The position numbers and the translations under genes are program-made. A stretch of DNA of 64,000 nt, taken from NCBI GenBank assembly GCA_947561395.2, contig OX387184.1:1736001-1800000 (forward strand). The letters run 5' to 3'. The notes under the pieces are model-generated. The model did not search any database and was not told the DNA's origin. It saw only the letters and a program-made list of their open reading frames with translations. This DNA comes from Buxus sempervirens (Eukaryota > Streptophyta > Magnoliopsida > Buxales > Buxaceae). This document shows, in pieces, positions 13,937-25,800 of this stretch (position 1 is the first letter of the stretch; each line of letters starts with the position of its first letter).

Positions 13937-14591
13937 AAGTTTATTTTCTTCAAATTCTGTGCTGGCTTTCCAGGAGATAATGATTTTTTATGATTGTTTG
14001 TGCAATTTGGGGTGTCTACAAGATGCGAGTGCATATTTTATAAATATCAATTATTTTTAAAAAGTAACCCTTTTCTGCAATTCGATATCTTAATGGCATA
14101 TTTTATAAATATCGACGCTTTTCCATAATTTTCCTTTTTTTTTTTTGGTGTACACGAAAGAGGGCGCGAGAAATGGAACACTCACAACTTACTGATGATA
14201 CCCTTCCTCAAAAACGGTTATCATCTTCAGCGATACGTCTTCACTATCCAGTATTAGTGGGATTTTTTTATTTCGTTGTTGCTCAGAGACGCTCTTCTTC
14301 AAATACTTCTCACCTTCTGTAAAGCGTTGAAGGGTTTGTCATTGGTTCTCTTATTTTTCTCCTTACGTCTCTCTATATACCTCTGTCGCCGAAGGGTTTT
14401 TCATTTATGTCTTTATATTTCTCCGTGGCTACTCCTCCCGAGAATCTCTGCATCATCCAAATTCAAAAATCACCCTCGTTGCAAACGCAAGATCCTCTGT
14501 TTTTTCCAATCGACACATCTAGTTTCAATTATTTAGAAGAAGAATAACATGAAATGGTATCTGGGTTTTTGTCTTTACGTCCTAATCTAAT

Positions 14592-15014
14592 ATGGGTCGG
14601 AGACGGAATGATTTGGAAGCTGGACGATGGCCTTTATTGATACTCCTTTTAATGGGGTTCTCCTGTTCTGCTGTTTATATGTGTATGTCTGTGTTGTTTA
14701 GACTTGAGAACACTATTTAAAGCTTTGATTCATCAGCATTGCTTAGAAATAGGGTAGAGGGTGGTTGGGAAGGGGATGAAGGAGTGGAAGATGGAGAGTG
14801 CTGTAGTGGGGTTGAGAATTTGGAGCTTTGGGGTGCCGCTTTGAAGTGGGGTTCGGAATTCAAGTTAAATAGTTCGCAGGAGTATTGCAGGGCTTGCAAG
14901 GCAATGTGCAGCGATGGTGATGGACCCTGCTTGTGTGACACCTGGGTCTTTTGTGGGATCAAACAGGCTTGTATAAACCAAGTGAACGGCGTTCTTGGTA
15001 GATTGAAATGCTAA
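14592..15014 (+). pseudogene. broken gene for a Cys-rich membrane-anchored plant protein (family unnamed)
   Basis: The ATG at 14592 opens MGRRRNDLEAGRWPLLILLL, a basic N-terminus followed by a hydrophobic signal anchor (residues about 14-37). A TAA at 14718-14720 stops it after 42 codons, yet the same frame continues open from 14721 to 15014. The continuation reads SSQEYCRACKAMC and CLCDTWVFCG, a PAN/apple-like Cys pattern. After WVFCG the sequence stops looking conserved and ends. From memory, intact plant relatives continue further, perhaps into a cyclophilin-like domain; I cannot verify this. A leader-like region lies upstream (14160-14591). Best reading: a pseudogene with a nonsense codon and lost 3' exons. 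Alternatives are a short intron removing the TAA, or a sequencing error. Confidence 0.55.
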
Positions 15015-16186
15015 ATTGGGTTTTTTTTTGTGGAATTTCAATTATTGGTATTAAATTTAAAGTTTTGTTAGTTCTAGAACCATTGGAATTCTAGTGGGAA
15101 TAAGTTGTCAACAACTATGTTTTAGTGAAATGATAGAGTATCATATAAGTGATTTTATAGAGAAGCCATTGATGCTAAAAAATAATTTGTTGAATGGTTT
15201 CCACTCTGTTTTGTAATTTTTATATAGTATTTATCAAATGGTGAATACACAATTTATTGAATTTGATTTAAAACATTGTCCACTTCGGTAGGCTTCTGAA
15301 TTTTACAACGATTCAATAGTGGATTTTATAGATTTTTGTTAGTAAGTTTTCGTATTAATTAACCATTGCCCTTTGCAACTAGAGTTTCGAAATAAACAAA
15401 ATTCATACGGACTCAAATCAACAGATAATAAATAAATTAAATAACCAGATAATCTTACATGAGGTAAATAAATACATCCACAAAATATAATAATATAAAC
15501 AGTAGAAATATCTTTTTGGAGTCACAAGGCTCCTATCTTGGCTTGAACCAATAGAAAGGTATAAAATATAATTAGACAGAAACTAATAGACGATAAGATC
15601 CCAATTAACAAGCATAAATGCATAGCTGAAATAAACTAACATATATATTTGATCATCAAAACATATATCAAAAACAAAATAGATATCATAGCAAAGCAAA
15701 TATCTAAATTTAATGGAGAATGAAAGTTTATGAAGCTTATAGAAATCAAAACAAATACCAAATTGCAGAACATAAATAACCGTTAAAATATTGAGCAGAA
15801 GCCTATATCAGAAAACTAATTACAAAGATAACTTTTCAGATCAAATATTAGAATACATATGAAATTCAGAGTCCAGAACAGAATGGACTGAAATGAGTCA
15901 CATAGGTGACTCGATTATTCTTTTCCAATCAATAGAATTTAGACCGGATGCAAACCTTAGAATGATCATATGTGGCACTTTGATGGTTTACTTGTATGCT
16001 TTTGCAATGTAGATTAAGTTTGTATCCTACGATATTATTACTTGTATCCTTTACAATGTGTATCTTCAACTATTATTGCTTATATCCTTTGATGGTTTAC
16101 TTGTATCATTTATGTCTCATGCTCAAAGGATAGACTCTTGCAATGTAAATCGTACTTGGCCTCTTAATAATTATTTGCTAATTTAT
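15015..16186. other. AT-rich spacer
   Basis: No coding, RNA or clear transposon signal. 15350-15960 is A-rich, with no palindromic ends found. Confidence 0.5.
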
Positions 16187-16900
16187 GCTGCGTTTGGTAT
16201 GGCCTTTTTGCTTTTGTTTTTTAGTTTTAGTTTTTTTTTTGCTTATTTAAGCAAAATCAAGATTTTGAAACAATAAGCATGTTTGGCTAGGGCTTGCTTT
16301 TGCTTCTTTTGCTTATTGTTATTAATTTAATACCAACAACCTACTCACACCACCACTGTCACTCACTACCATTACCAACCACCACTATAAAATCACCTAT
16401 CACCACCACCTCCACCCACCACCACCATTCACTATTACTTCCCACCATGGGCGCTACTACTAACACCATTGATCCACCCACCATTACATTCCATCCACCA
16501 TCACTAATACCACTTATCACCCCCCACCACTATCACCACCATCCACCGCCACCGCTCATCACTACCCATCACTCCCACCATTACAACCACCATCACCACC
16601 ACCTACCACCCTTACAGCCTCACCACAACTATCAACACACACCCACCACCCCTACCACCATCATCATTGCCACCCACTAAGACACCCCCACCACCACCAC
16701 CATCACTATCACCCTTACTACTATCACCCATTGTATATCCACTACCATTGCCCATCCTTACCATGATAGTCCATTTTATCATAATACTAGCTACAAAGAA
16801 ATTTTTATGCTTTTGATATTATTAACCATGTTTTTTTATTTTTGTAGAAGTAAATTTTACTTTTTTGAAGTAATAAGCAAAAAGCAACGGCAAACGCAGC
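16187..16900. mobile_element. MITE-like element with CAC/CAT-rich interior
   Basis: The ends are inverted copies: GCTGCGTTTG at 16187-16196 and CAAACGCAGC at 16891-16900, each followed inward by a TTTTTGC/TTGCTTATT-rich subterminal region. The interior 16330-16740 is almost entirely CAC, CAT and ACC triplets and encodes only low-complexity His/Pro/Thr. No clear target duplication is visible. The short TIRs suggest hAT- or Mutator-type, but this is uncertain. Confidence 0.6.
16330..16740. repeat. imperfect CAC/CAT trinucleotide tract
   Basis: About 400 bases of interrupted CCACCA, CACTAC and CATCAC triplets inside the MITE-like element. The open frame across it is compositional, not a gene. 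Confidence 0.9.
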
Positions 16901-17597
16901 CTTAGTTACAAAGGATCATTTCGGTCAATGTTTTTGCGAAAAAACACTCTACCGGTCTTTTCAAACAAGGGAGACCATTTGGTCATCATGGTATAATTTT
17001 CCCAAATTTCAGTCTTTGGAAGGTGAATTCCGTCTTAAAAGCATGCTCGTAGCTTCATGTCGTTGTTTCAAGATCTCCAACTTCTTTCCATTTTCCACCG
17101 AAGAACCGACCTAGATGTACCGTAAACTGTTGGTTTGCTGGAGAGTTGGAGATGGAGTTTCTGTAACGTATCAAAGTGACAAGGGAGATTGATGCAATGC
17201 ACACAGTCCGATTGATTTAATGGTCCCCATCATGATGGTCCACTCTTCAATGAAGATGAATGCCACGAATGAAAAGTCTTTCCACAGAGAACTTGGCAGA
17301 GGAATAAGCTTGGCTCTTCCTCTCATGGCGCTGATCGAGTCGAAATGCAAACAACGAAGGAAGACATCCCGCCACGTTCTCAATTGGACCCGGTCACGAG
17401 TCCTAACGACTTCACGGACAAAAACATGGGATCTCTCTCTCTCTCTCTGTGGACATGGGATGCACATCTCCTTTCCTTCACGCCAATTTTTCCGATTAAA
17501 TAAAGCAATGATAAGATGGATGTTGGGAAGCAACCAGTGAAGAGTCTTGAGCAAACAAACTCGAGAAGGCTGGTTACAGATGGAACATTAATAAGAA
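16901..17597. promoter_or_regulatory. upstream region of the IQD gene
   Basis: This is presumed promoter and leader. It holds a (CT)n run near 17431-17448. Opposing ORFs of 106-127 codons here lack any family feature and are treated as chance. Confidence 0.4.
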
Positions 17598-18132
17598 ATG
17601 GGAGCATGCAGGAAGTGGCTGGGTTTTGTCCAAAGAGCGTTTGTGAAATTATCGTTTCAGAAAGCAATCACCGATCTGCACACTGAAACTACCGAAAGCG
17701 TCAATAAAATAGATGAATGCAAAGAAGAAATCGTCACGTTCGCAGAAATTGATGATGGTGGTGAATCTGGTGATTCATCGTCCCAGAGGAAAGACCTCAC
17801 CGAAGAGGATATTGCTGCTACCAGGATCCAAGCAATTTTCAGGGCTCATCTCGTAAGCTGTCACGCGCTTGGCTCTTTCCTAGTGATTTATATGCTACTT
17901 TATGAGCTCATTGAAAGCAATTGAATGCATTAACGTGTTTTTTCTTTTTTCTTTTTTATTCTGAAATCTACAGGCAAGACGGGCATTCCGAGCACTGAGG
18001 AGCCTTGTGAAACTGCAGGCAGTGGTTCGTGGGGTATGTGTAAGGAGGCAGGCGCGCATTGCCCTTCACTGCATGCATGCGCTCGTCCGGTTGCAGGTTA
18101 GGGTTCGAGCTCGGCAACTCCTCAATGGGTGA
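17598..18132 (+). CDS. short IQD protein (IQ67-domain, calmodulin binding; IQD20-like)
   Basis: IQD proteins bind calmodulin/CaM-like proteins and act as scaffolds at microtubules, membranes or nucleus. Exons are 17598-17852 and 17974-18132; the intron is GTAAGC..ACAG and the joined protein is 137 aa. The ATG at 17598 opens [20 protein letters not shown]. The acidic middle leads to [18 protein letters not shown], then exon 2 gives [20 protein letters not shown] and further IQ-like repeats to VRARQLLNG. The intron falls within the first IQ motif at the phase-0 position (HL/AR) typical of the family. Most IQDs run on for hundreds of residues; this one stops right after the IQ67 region, as does Arabidopsis IQD20 (about 100 aa). 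So it is probably complete, not truncated. Orthology to IQD20 itself is inference. Confidence 0.88.
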
Positions 18133-18518
18133 TGATCCATCCACCTCTCGGAATGATTCTTGCCAAACAAATTTGCTTTTTCAACCCATCTGAACTGCAA
18201 TTTCTTTCTTGTCCATCTTTTTCCCCTTTAATCAGCAACCAAGAATTTTGAGTTTAAGCTGACAAACTGCTGCTCCATTTTTAAATTTTCATGTCACACG
18301 ATTCAAGTTACCAGACAAATTGTTAAATTGAGTTGTGGAAGAACATCTCAATCATGGACTACTGAACCATAGCAACAGTTGCGATTACAATGTAAGGGTT
18401 TCAAAGGAATTGAAACTTACCGGAAAAACCAGAGATTTTACGCGCATAACAAAGTACAAATCTCAGACTCTGAAATCGAATAAATAAAAACCCCAAAATG
18501 GAAACCAGACGCCCATTT
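18133..18518. other. convergent 3' spacer between IQD and GST genes
   Basis: This is the 3' flank shared by the plus-strand IQD and minus-strand GST genes. No further feature seen. Confidence 0.5.
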
Positions 18519-19384
18519 TCAAACACTAGCTGGAGGCGGTGAGTTCTGCATCTGAACCACCTTCTTCCACGAGTCTCGACTCGATATCTCGGACCACCAT
18601 CTTCCGACATTCTTCCTTGATGTAATCAGTTCTCCCCTGTCAGTTTTCCCCACCAGGTACTGGGTATTAGGCAGGTGAGAAAGATCAGCCAGCGTAAACT
18701 CGTCACCTGCCAAGAACCGACTCTCCCCAAGTCTCTGCTCGTACACATCGAGCACCTTCTTTAGCTTTTCCTCGTTCTGCCTGATAAGCTCCGGATCTTG
18801 CTTGATCTTCATCCGCGGTGCCAGTGCAAGTTGGAACACCAAAACCGAGCTTGGTGGGTTAAAGCTTTGCCCTTCAGCCTCTAGCCACTGATCAATTGAA
18901 GCTTTCACTAATAGATCCATTCCAAACAAGCCTTTGTTCCCCTGTTTTGCGTACTTCTCTGATACGTATCGACATATGGCTCTAGATTCTGTGGGAAACA
19001 ATCCAACCGGAGAAACCCAAAATGAGTAATCTTCTTGGAAATAAAAGAAACAAAAATCGACGAAAATGCAAAAGGAAAAAACTGGAGTACTGTTGGAATC
19101 TACCGAAGAGGGAGAAGTCTTCGTCCTGGAAAGCGGGAACTTGGCCGAAGGGCTGTTACGGGGGAAAAAGAAAGGTGAGGATCTGAATTGCCCTAAGGGA
19201 TGGATTAGTGTTTGACCATAGATAAGGATACCTGGAGCTTGAGAAAATCTGGCTTCTTATGCTGTCCTTTGGACATGTCGATGTTTATGAGCTGAAACTG
19301 AACATCCTTCTCGAGTAGACAAGCCAAGACCCTCGAAACCGCAGTCGACAAGGGTGGTCCATAAACCTTCACTGCCGTCGCCAT
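18519..19384 (-). CDS. glutathione S-transferase, phi class (GSTF)
   Basis: Cytosolic enzyme joining glutathione to electrophiles or reducing peroxides; phi GSTs are stress- and flavonoid-related. Exons are 19384-19232, 19152-19104 and 18988-18519; the frame closes at 223 aa. The two intron positions, one in the N-terminal thioredoxin fold and one at the GSH-binding ESRAI turn, are those of phi GSTs. The N-terminus VKVYGPPLSTAVSRVLACL carries the catalytic Ser; PFGQVPAFQDEDFSLFESRA is the cis-Pro and GSH site. The C-terminal all-helical domain includes DVYEQRLGESRFLAGDEFTLADLSHLP. The C-terminus NSPPPASV is unremarkable. The start at 19384 is the only one giving a normal N-terminus. Nothing suggests damage. 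Confidence 0.95.
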
Positions 19385-19707
19385 TGTAAGGCCTCTTGGA
19401 GGTTGCTCGGGTTTTCTGTGTCTATGCTTTCCTTTACCTAAAACGAGCAAGCAAGGTTCATTGCTTTATCCCTTTATCAACATCCAACAACTCTTCCTTG
19501 CTTTAACGGATAAAGAGGACAGAATCGATTTCGCCTGCTACCGATGGTGTGGTCGCACCATCACCACACCACACCATCGGTAGTGGTTGAATCAACGAGA
19601 TTGGAGGTTGGCAGCCACATCCTCTCCTCCAAAATCCCCTACTCCGTTTTTACTGTGATTGCAAGTTTGCAACCCATGCTGTTTGGCTATTTTTTTTTTG
19701 GTTTTTT
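19385..19707. promoter_or_regulatory. GSTF upstream region with a hairpin
   Basis: Presumed promoter and leader. CTACCGATGGTGTGGT near 19537-19552 faces ACCACACC..ACCATCGGTAG at about 19560-19582, an inverted repeat with a loop of about 8 bases. Its role is unknown. Confidence 0.45.
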
Positions 19708-20138
19708 GGTAAATTACACTTACCTCCCTTGAGGTATACTATAATTATACTTACCTCCCTTGAGATTTCTGAAATAACACTTTCCCCCTTGAGATTTGTG
19801 TATGGGTCAAAATAACACTCTTTCATTGAAGTTTACGTCAAAACAGTAGTGATAGTTAGTAAAATAATTTGAACTGAACAAGATTATCCCTTCATAAAGA
19901 TTAGAACAAAAATTTTAATGGCCTAAGGCATAACTATCATTTAATCTTTATAAAGGAGTAATCTTGTCCAGTTCAAATTATTTTACTAACTATCAGTACT
20001 ATTTTGAAGGAAATTTCAATGAAAGAGTGTTATTTTGACCCATACACAAATCTCAAGGGGGGAAAGTGTTATTTCAGAAACCTCAAGGGAGATAAGTGTA
20101 ATTATAGCATATCTCAAGGGAGGTAAGTGTAATTTACC
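19708..20138. mobile_element. palindromic MITE, about 431 bp
   Basis: The left arm starts GGTAAATTACACTTACCTCC and the right arm ends with its complement (..GGAGGTAAGTGTAATTTACC). The arms match almost along their full length (about 190 bases each), meeting across an AT-rich loop near 19900-19945. Flanking T-rich runs (about 9 T) may be the target duplication. The transcript would fold into a near-perfect hairpin. Long-TIR MITEs of this kind are usually Mutator-like; that class is inferred. Confidence 0.85.
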
Positions 20139-22856
20139 CTTTTTTTTTGGGTGAACTGTTTGGCCCATTGATTGATACACCAAAGTCTCTACATGCAGTC
20201 TCTTTTAAGTGTTGTTAACTAGCAAAAAACCTGTGCAATGCACGGATTATGGAAGAAAATGAGACGCTGAATAGGTATTTTCATAATAACTATCAAGAAA
20301 AGAAATACTATAATATATTGTGTAATAAACAAGGTTTACAAACTGAATATTTTTTGAAAAAAGTCACCTTAAAATCAAATTTAGATGAGACATGCAATAT
20401 AATCTATGGTTACAAAATCTTCAAACAAAAAAATGATCATTTAGCTTATTGGTCCAAAGAAAAAAGCATACATGCATATCAAGACTAGTGATATTCATTT
20501 GTTTATTCTTGTAGTGTTAAGGACTAAATAATATCTTAGCATAAGTGAAGAATCCAACGTTGTTGTAGGTCCAGAAAATTAACATAATATTTTTACTCCA
20601 TTTTGAAGATATATTGTTATTTGAATTTTGTAAGGAAAAAATTACCAGGGCATTCGATCATAGAAAAAAAAAAACTAAAACTTTGCTCCCAAACACATTT
20701 AAATCATAATGTTGTTCTTTTGTTACACAATTTATTGCAGTGCCGGCCATTAATAAGAACTTGTTTCAAGGTTGGAGAATTGAAAAAAAAATAAGTTTTA
20801 CGTCTTTAAATCATCATTTTGTACAAGTGAGAGAGTTTCTACAGTGTGTAGGAAACCCAATTTTCTTAGATCTCATAGTACTGAGATCTTCTGGAATCCG
20901 TCCATCAATTAGATAGGATTTACGTCATGGAAAGAGATAATTGCACATCCAATTCTCTAACGTGCGTGTAATCAGCAAACGATTCGCGACTTCCGTTGCG
21001 CAAAGATATGCTTTATATTTCCAACGCATCCAAGCCACTATTGCCTCTCGACACATCACCTGATGCTCTTTAGAAATGGCAGCAGCATAGCATTTCATGT
21101 ATAGATGGGTTCACTTCACACCTTATAGTTATGATACGTCTTTATATGACTAATCTATTTGGTCCTAGATCAAATCTTTCATCGAAAATAGAATTAAAAG
21201 CAATGAATCAAAAGCTCATAGATTTTGATTGACTCACATTTCTCTTAATATGCCTCAAAATTTACAAAAGCTCTCAAACACAAAAAAAATAGTGCTTTCC
21301 TTAATTCTCCTTTAATTGTTAATACAATATTTAGATATTTCACTTAAAAGTAATCCGTCATCTGCTCATTTGTGTCAGTGAGATGGATCTTATACACTCA
21401 TTAGAAATTGTATAATATACACTTCGTTGTTTTATCAAATGGTAGTTTCTAAAACTTTGCAAATTATGAACTAAAAAAATGCTTCTGCTAAGAGATTGAG
21501 AAAACAAAATCTCACGCAGTTGATTTTATTTTGTTTATCATCAAAACTAAAATCCTATAAAAGTACGGGCAAAAGATAATAAATACTTAAGATGAAGTAA
21601 CATAAATGGATCTATTTAGAAAAAAATTAAAAAATAACCAAGCTAAAACATTAAAAAAATTTCTAATGTTAAAATATTGGTGTTTGTCAAAGCCCATGGA
21701 GTAATCCAATTAGCTCTAGCTATCAAGGTCGTCTATTTCTCAAGTGGACTGGTTGAAAGGGACAAAAGCAAATTTGTAAGCCCTCGACATCATTTTGTAT
21801 AATTACAATGGAGAGTGGGTTAGCATTAGAGATCTCCCTTTACCAAAAATTGGTATTAGAACTTACATATGAATTACTATAGAGAGCTTTGCATATATGC
21901 TACCTGATGAAATCAAGGCTGCGAGTTTGTATCATTTGAATGTGTCCACCTCAATTTTTTATTTAGGATTGTAGCTCAACCACTCAATTAATGCTTTCAT
22001 GGATTTGAACATAATATAATGCTACCATCTATAAATATAAGTAGATAAATAAATGTAGTGATATCTCTCATAATTGGCATGACTTGGGTAAAAGCTATGT
22101 TAATTTTTTTTTTTTGGATCCAATCAATATAAGTACTGGATCATGAACCAAACTTGATGATAGAAGCTCACTTTTGTCCATGGCATAACCAACTTTCTCC
22201 ACTTGTATACAAACTCTTGTAAATATGCTATAATAGATTATTTCATGAATTGAGAAGAAGGCATTGATCATAAGATCAGTAATCTAGAATTTATAAGAGA
22301 ATAACAAAACCAAGTTCATTTAAAGATGGTTTTGTTAACTCATTAAGTTTTTTATTGATCTGGATTAACTTTACAACCTAATTAGGAGGTTATTGCTCGG
22401 AGCATCATTTTGAGCTCCTTGCTAAAAACTTTTTAATATTATTATTTAAAAAATATGAAATTAATCATTAAAAAATGAATCAATTACCTTCTATTCCAGA
22501 TTTAGTTAAACTTAAACTTTATTAAATGTTCTATACATGCGTACCTTTAGACAAAAACGCATGGCAGTAGAAGCAATTCTCATTCATGGGGCAGCTGAGG
22601 AGACTAAAACGCATGGCAAATGTAGAGGCGTTCGGGGGTAATAAGTTAAGAGAGGCGTTCGTCTTGGGTTGAGCTGCCACGTCATCAAGGGCTTGGAGCT
22701 ACCAGGGTTCAGAATTAGATTAGAGGAGAAGAAGAGCCGCGTAAGTTTTGGGTTTGTTCCTTGTTACAAGGAAGCTGCCACGTCAGCTGTGACGTGGAGC
22801 TACCAAAGTTGAGGAATGGAGCTCTCTGAGAAAAAGCCTATTGCTATATATTATTA

Positions 22857-25800
22857 CTAGCAAAAGCCCCGTGCAATGATGCATGGGGATAGGTAAAAGT
22901 GATATACAATTTGATTTTTGCATTAATAATAGACTTTAAATGTTAAATGTTTAGAACATGTGGTAGAAAAAAAGGTACTTAGTCAAAAATTTTATAGAAA
23001 AAAGGTAATTATCACAAAAAATTCAAAAGAAAAATCTATGTTATAGATAATTGGAAGGGATGTCAAACACATAATTTGTTTTTTCAAAATAACCTTATAA
23101 TACTCTATTAGTGTATTTAGCAATAAAAAAAATGTGTCTATTAGTGTATTTCTATATGTTTAAATTGGTTGTTTCTATTTTTTTTACTTTTCTAAAAATA
23201 CTCTTTAACAATTTTTAAGCCCTTAGATATCCCAAACAATTACTCATATCTCCTTGGAAATTCCAAACATGTAGTATTGCATGTGCCACCGGCTAGTGTA
23301 AATAAAATGGTTATGATAATTTGATTGATGATTAAATTAGTTATATTCAATTAGCATGAAGTTAACAGCATGTTACACGAGTAGAAAGTACAAAATTTTC
23401 TTTTTCTTCTTCTTCTTTTTATTATGTTGAAATTTGATTTGATTGAAGTTTGAGTTGCCCAGGACAAATGTCATGAACAGGGGCTAAATACACTGTAGTG
23501 AACTGGTCCAGTTCAATATGGTTCAATTGACAATTTGAATTGAGGGAAACCAGGAGACATTGTACATATACATATTTTAACAGAAATAAAAAATCGACAA
23601 AATGCTAAAAGCTTCTGTTCAATCTAGATCATGTCTAGTTTTTTACTGGTGCACGTCCAATGTTCACCGGTTCATCCAATTCCAATTCGATCTGGTACAC
23701 ACCGGTATTATAATCAAACTGCACAGAGGTTCAAATTGATCAACTTGTTGATTTATTGAAATACATTCACCAAAATCATATAAAATTTTGAATATTAGTA
23801 TTAGAATAAAAATAGATTCATATGGGGTTGTAGAAATTAAAAGTATCTTAAACAGTGGAAACTTAACAAAAAGATCTTAGGTTGCACAAGAAAAATAAAT
23901 TAATACTATTTTTTTTCGAGACTGGTAAGCAAATTGTAACTACTGCACATCAAACTCAAGCAAAGGTTTAAGATAAAGAATTTGTGCAACTTCCTCTGCT
24001 GTCATGTTTATCATTCTTGCTATCTTTGCTTCAAATGAGATACTTTAAGGGGTCTTAGTAGAACTAAAGGAATAAAATTTTCAATAAATAAAAAAAAATT
24101 TATAGAAGGAATTCACAAACCTATCATACCTTAAGAGTTCAGTTATTGTCTGGTTTCAATGCTTCATTCGGTCATTTGTTAAAATAACACATGGTCCAAC
24201 AACCCTGATGTATAGGAGAAACAAAAGTTAAATGTTATGAATAGGTAATTTTGTGGACATATAAATAATGTAGAAGCACACATAGGTAGTATAGAACTTG
24301 ACTCTTTAAGCTCCAACTTTTACAAGAAACAAAAAGTATTTAAACATGAAAAGAATTACCAAACCATTACATTTTGTTAAAAGGAGTGAATATGAAAGTC
24401 GCAGAAGGGCTATGGTGCAGTACACAATACACATTGGTAAATGGTTGAGTGGAGCCAGCCCATAGTGATTGCCTTAATAGTCGCTATGGCTTCCAATCCA
24501 CCAGTTGCCATAAGGCCATGTCCAATCAGTGACTAAAAATGGTTTCAGTCATCTAGTTTTTCACTTTGCATGTAAGTAGGTGATATTAATCCAACTTCGA
24601 AAATATAAAGAGAAGAGACAAACAAGGCTCAGAAACTAAAAATTGTACGGATTATTTGTCAGTAGCTTATTTTAAGTTTTGATTGAAATCTCTAGTCTTT
24701 GTATTCAAGGAGACAAAAGTTTGACATCTATATTGTAATCTGTCAAAGTGATCTAGAATCCAAAGCGGAAATAATATTAACATAATAACATGGTTTACCA
24801 TTACAATAGGCAGTACAAGTTCCCTAGATGCAAAGGATGGTTTCTGATATTGTTTCATTTATCAAAGTCCAAAAGTAGGAGTAATGGTTCTTGCCTTTGT
24901 CCCATTCATCCATTCATCTTGATTTCAGATATTTCCTTGAATACTTCTTAATATCATCAACCTTAGATAAATCTCCTGCAAGTTTTGATGTTGCATGAGC
25001 TTTCGATAATTCACTTGCAACACATGAACATAAGTCCTTCATTTTGTATTTCTATAGAAGTCTTGATATTATGAGATTAAAAAAAAAGGGGCAAAACAAA
25101 AGCCTGTGTTTGACATCCCACAGGACCATTAAGACGTTCATTTCGTGGCAAACTGAATAGCTTTTGCTATATGTCAACAAGATTACGTGAATTCTCTTAC
25201 CTCTTTTGGAGAAATGCACCCTAGTATCTTCCGAGCTTTTGATTATGCAAGATGAGACTCCAAGAGCATCAGAATGAGGGTCAGTCATGTGATGAGCATC
25301 ATAAGTAATGACAACTTCTACATACTCTGCTATTATAAAGGAACATCCTAAAAATGGAAAAACCAATACAAAGTTTCTAATAAATAAATGTCAAGTGTAA
25401 TACTAGCACATCAAAGCCTTCTCCCATGTATGACAAAACCATCACGATCTTTATCCCATGGCCTTGAAGCTTTCTGGGGTTCATCATTCCTCTATGACAA
25501 AGCCCTGCAAGCAATAAACCCAGTAAAAACAATAGTCACAATTGCAGCCTCAGTCCCACCAGCTATCATGATATCTGCTTCACCTCTTCGGCAATCGCAG
25601 ATGACTTCTTCATCTGTTGAATGGAATCGAAAACCAAGAGCAAGGCTGTCGCAAATGTTGGTGATAACCAATTACCCAAAGAAATCAAGAAAAAGAAATA
25701 GAAAGTGAAGATTGAGGATTCGAACAACTCTTTCGTTATAACAAAGAATAAGATGTCGAGAATAAGCAGAAAAAGAAATAGAAAGTGAAGATTGAGGATT

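Larger units (their letters stand above)
11739..14020 (-). mobile_element. solo LTR of a gypsy-type retrotransposon, 2.28 kb
   Basis: Read on the minus strand the unit starts TGTAGACACCCC and ends ..CA; on the plus strand it runs TGTGAGACATGG to GGTGTCTACA. It is bounded by a perfect 5-bp target duplication, AGATG, at 11734-11738 and 14021-14025. There is no internal coding region, primer-binding site or second LTR, so it is a solo LTR left by LTR-LTR recombination. A TATA box on the minus strand near 13622-13629 confirms the orientation. TGTAGACACC starts are common among plant gypsy LTRs, but the exact lineage is inferred only. Confidence 0.85.
11491..14136. mobile_element. foldback element (MITE-like) split by a solo LTR
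   Basis: The sequence from about 11493 to 11600 and the reverse complement of about 14026-14136 are similar over roughly 110 bases: both contain GAAAATTAT.GAAAAG, TTATAAAA.ATGCCATTA and then AATT.CAGAAAAGG in the same order. Removing the LTR at 11739-14020 and one target copy restores a continuous palindromic element of about 360 bp. The outer ends and any target duplication are not clear, so the superfamily is unknown. Confidence 0.55.

Noticed and set aside
11739..14020. Possible complete retrotransposon
   Set aside because: There is no gag-pol, PBS or second LTR; the single TG..CA unit with one 5-bp duplication is a solo LTR.
16294..16680. 128-codon His/Thr/Pro-rich plus-strand ORF
   Set aside because: It is the translation of the CAC/CAT triplet tract; open by composition only.
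17171..17554. Opposing ORFs of 106 and 127 codons upstream of the IQD gene
   Set aside because: No domain, no splice context, and each is the shadow of the other.
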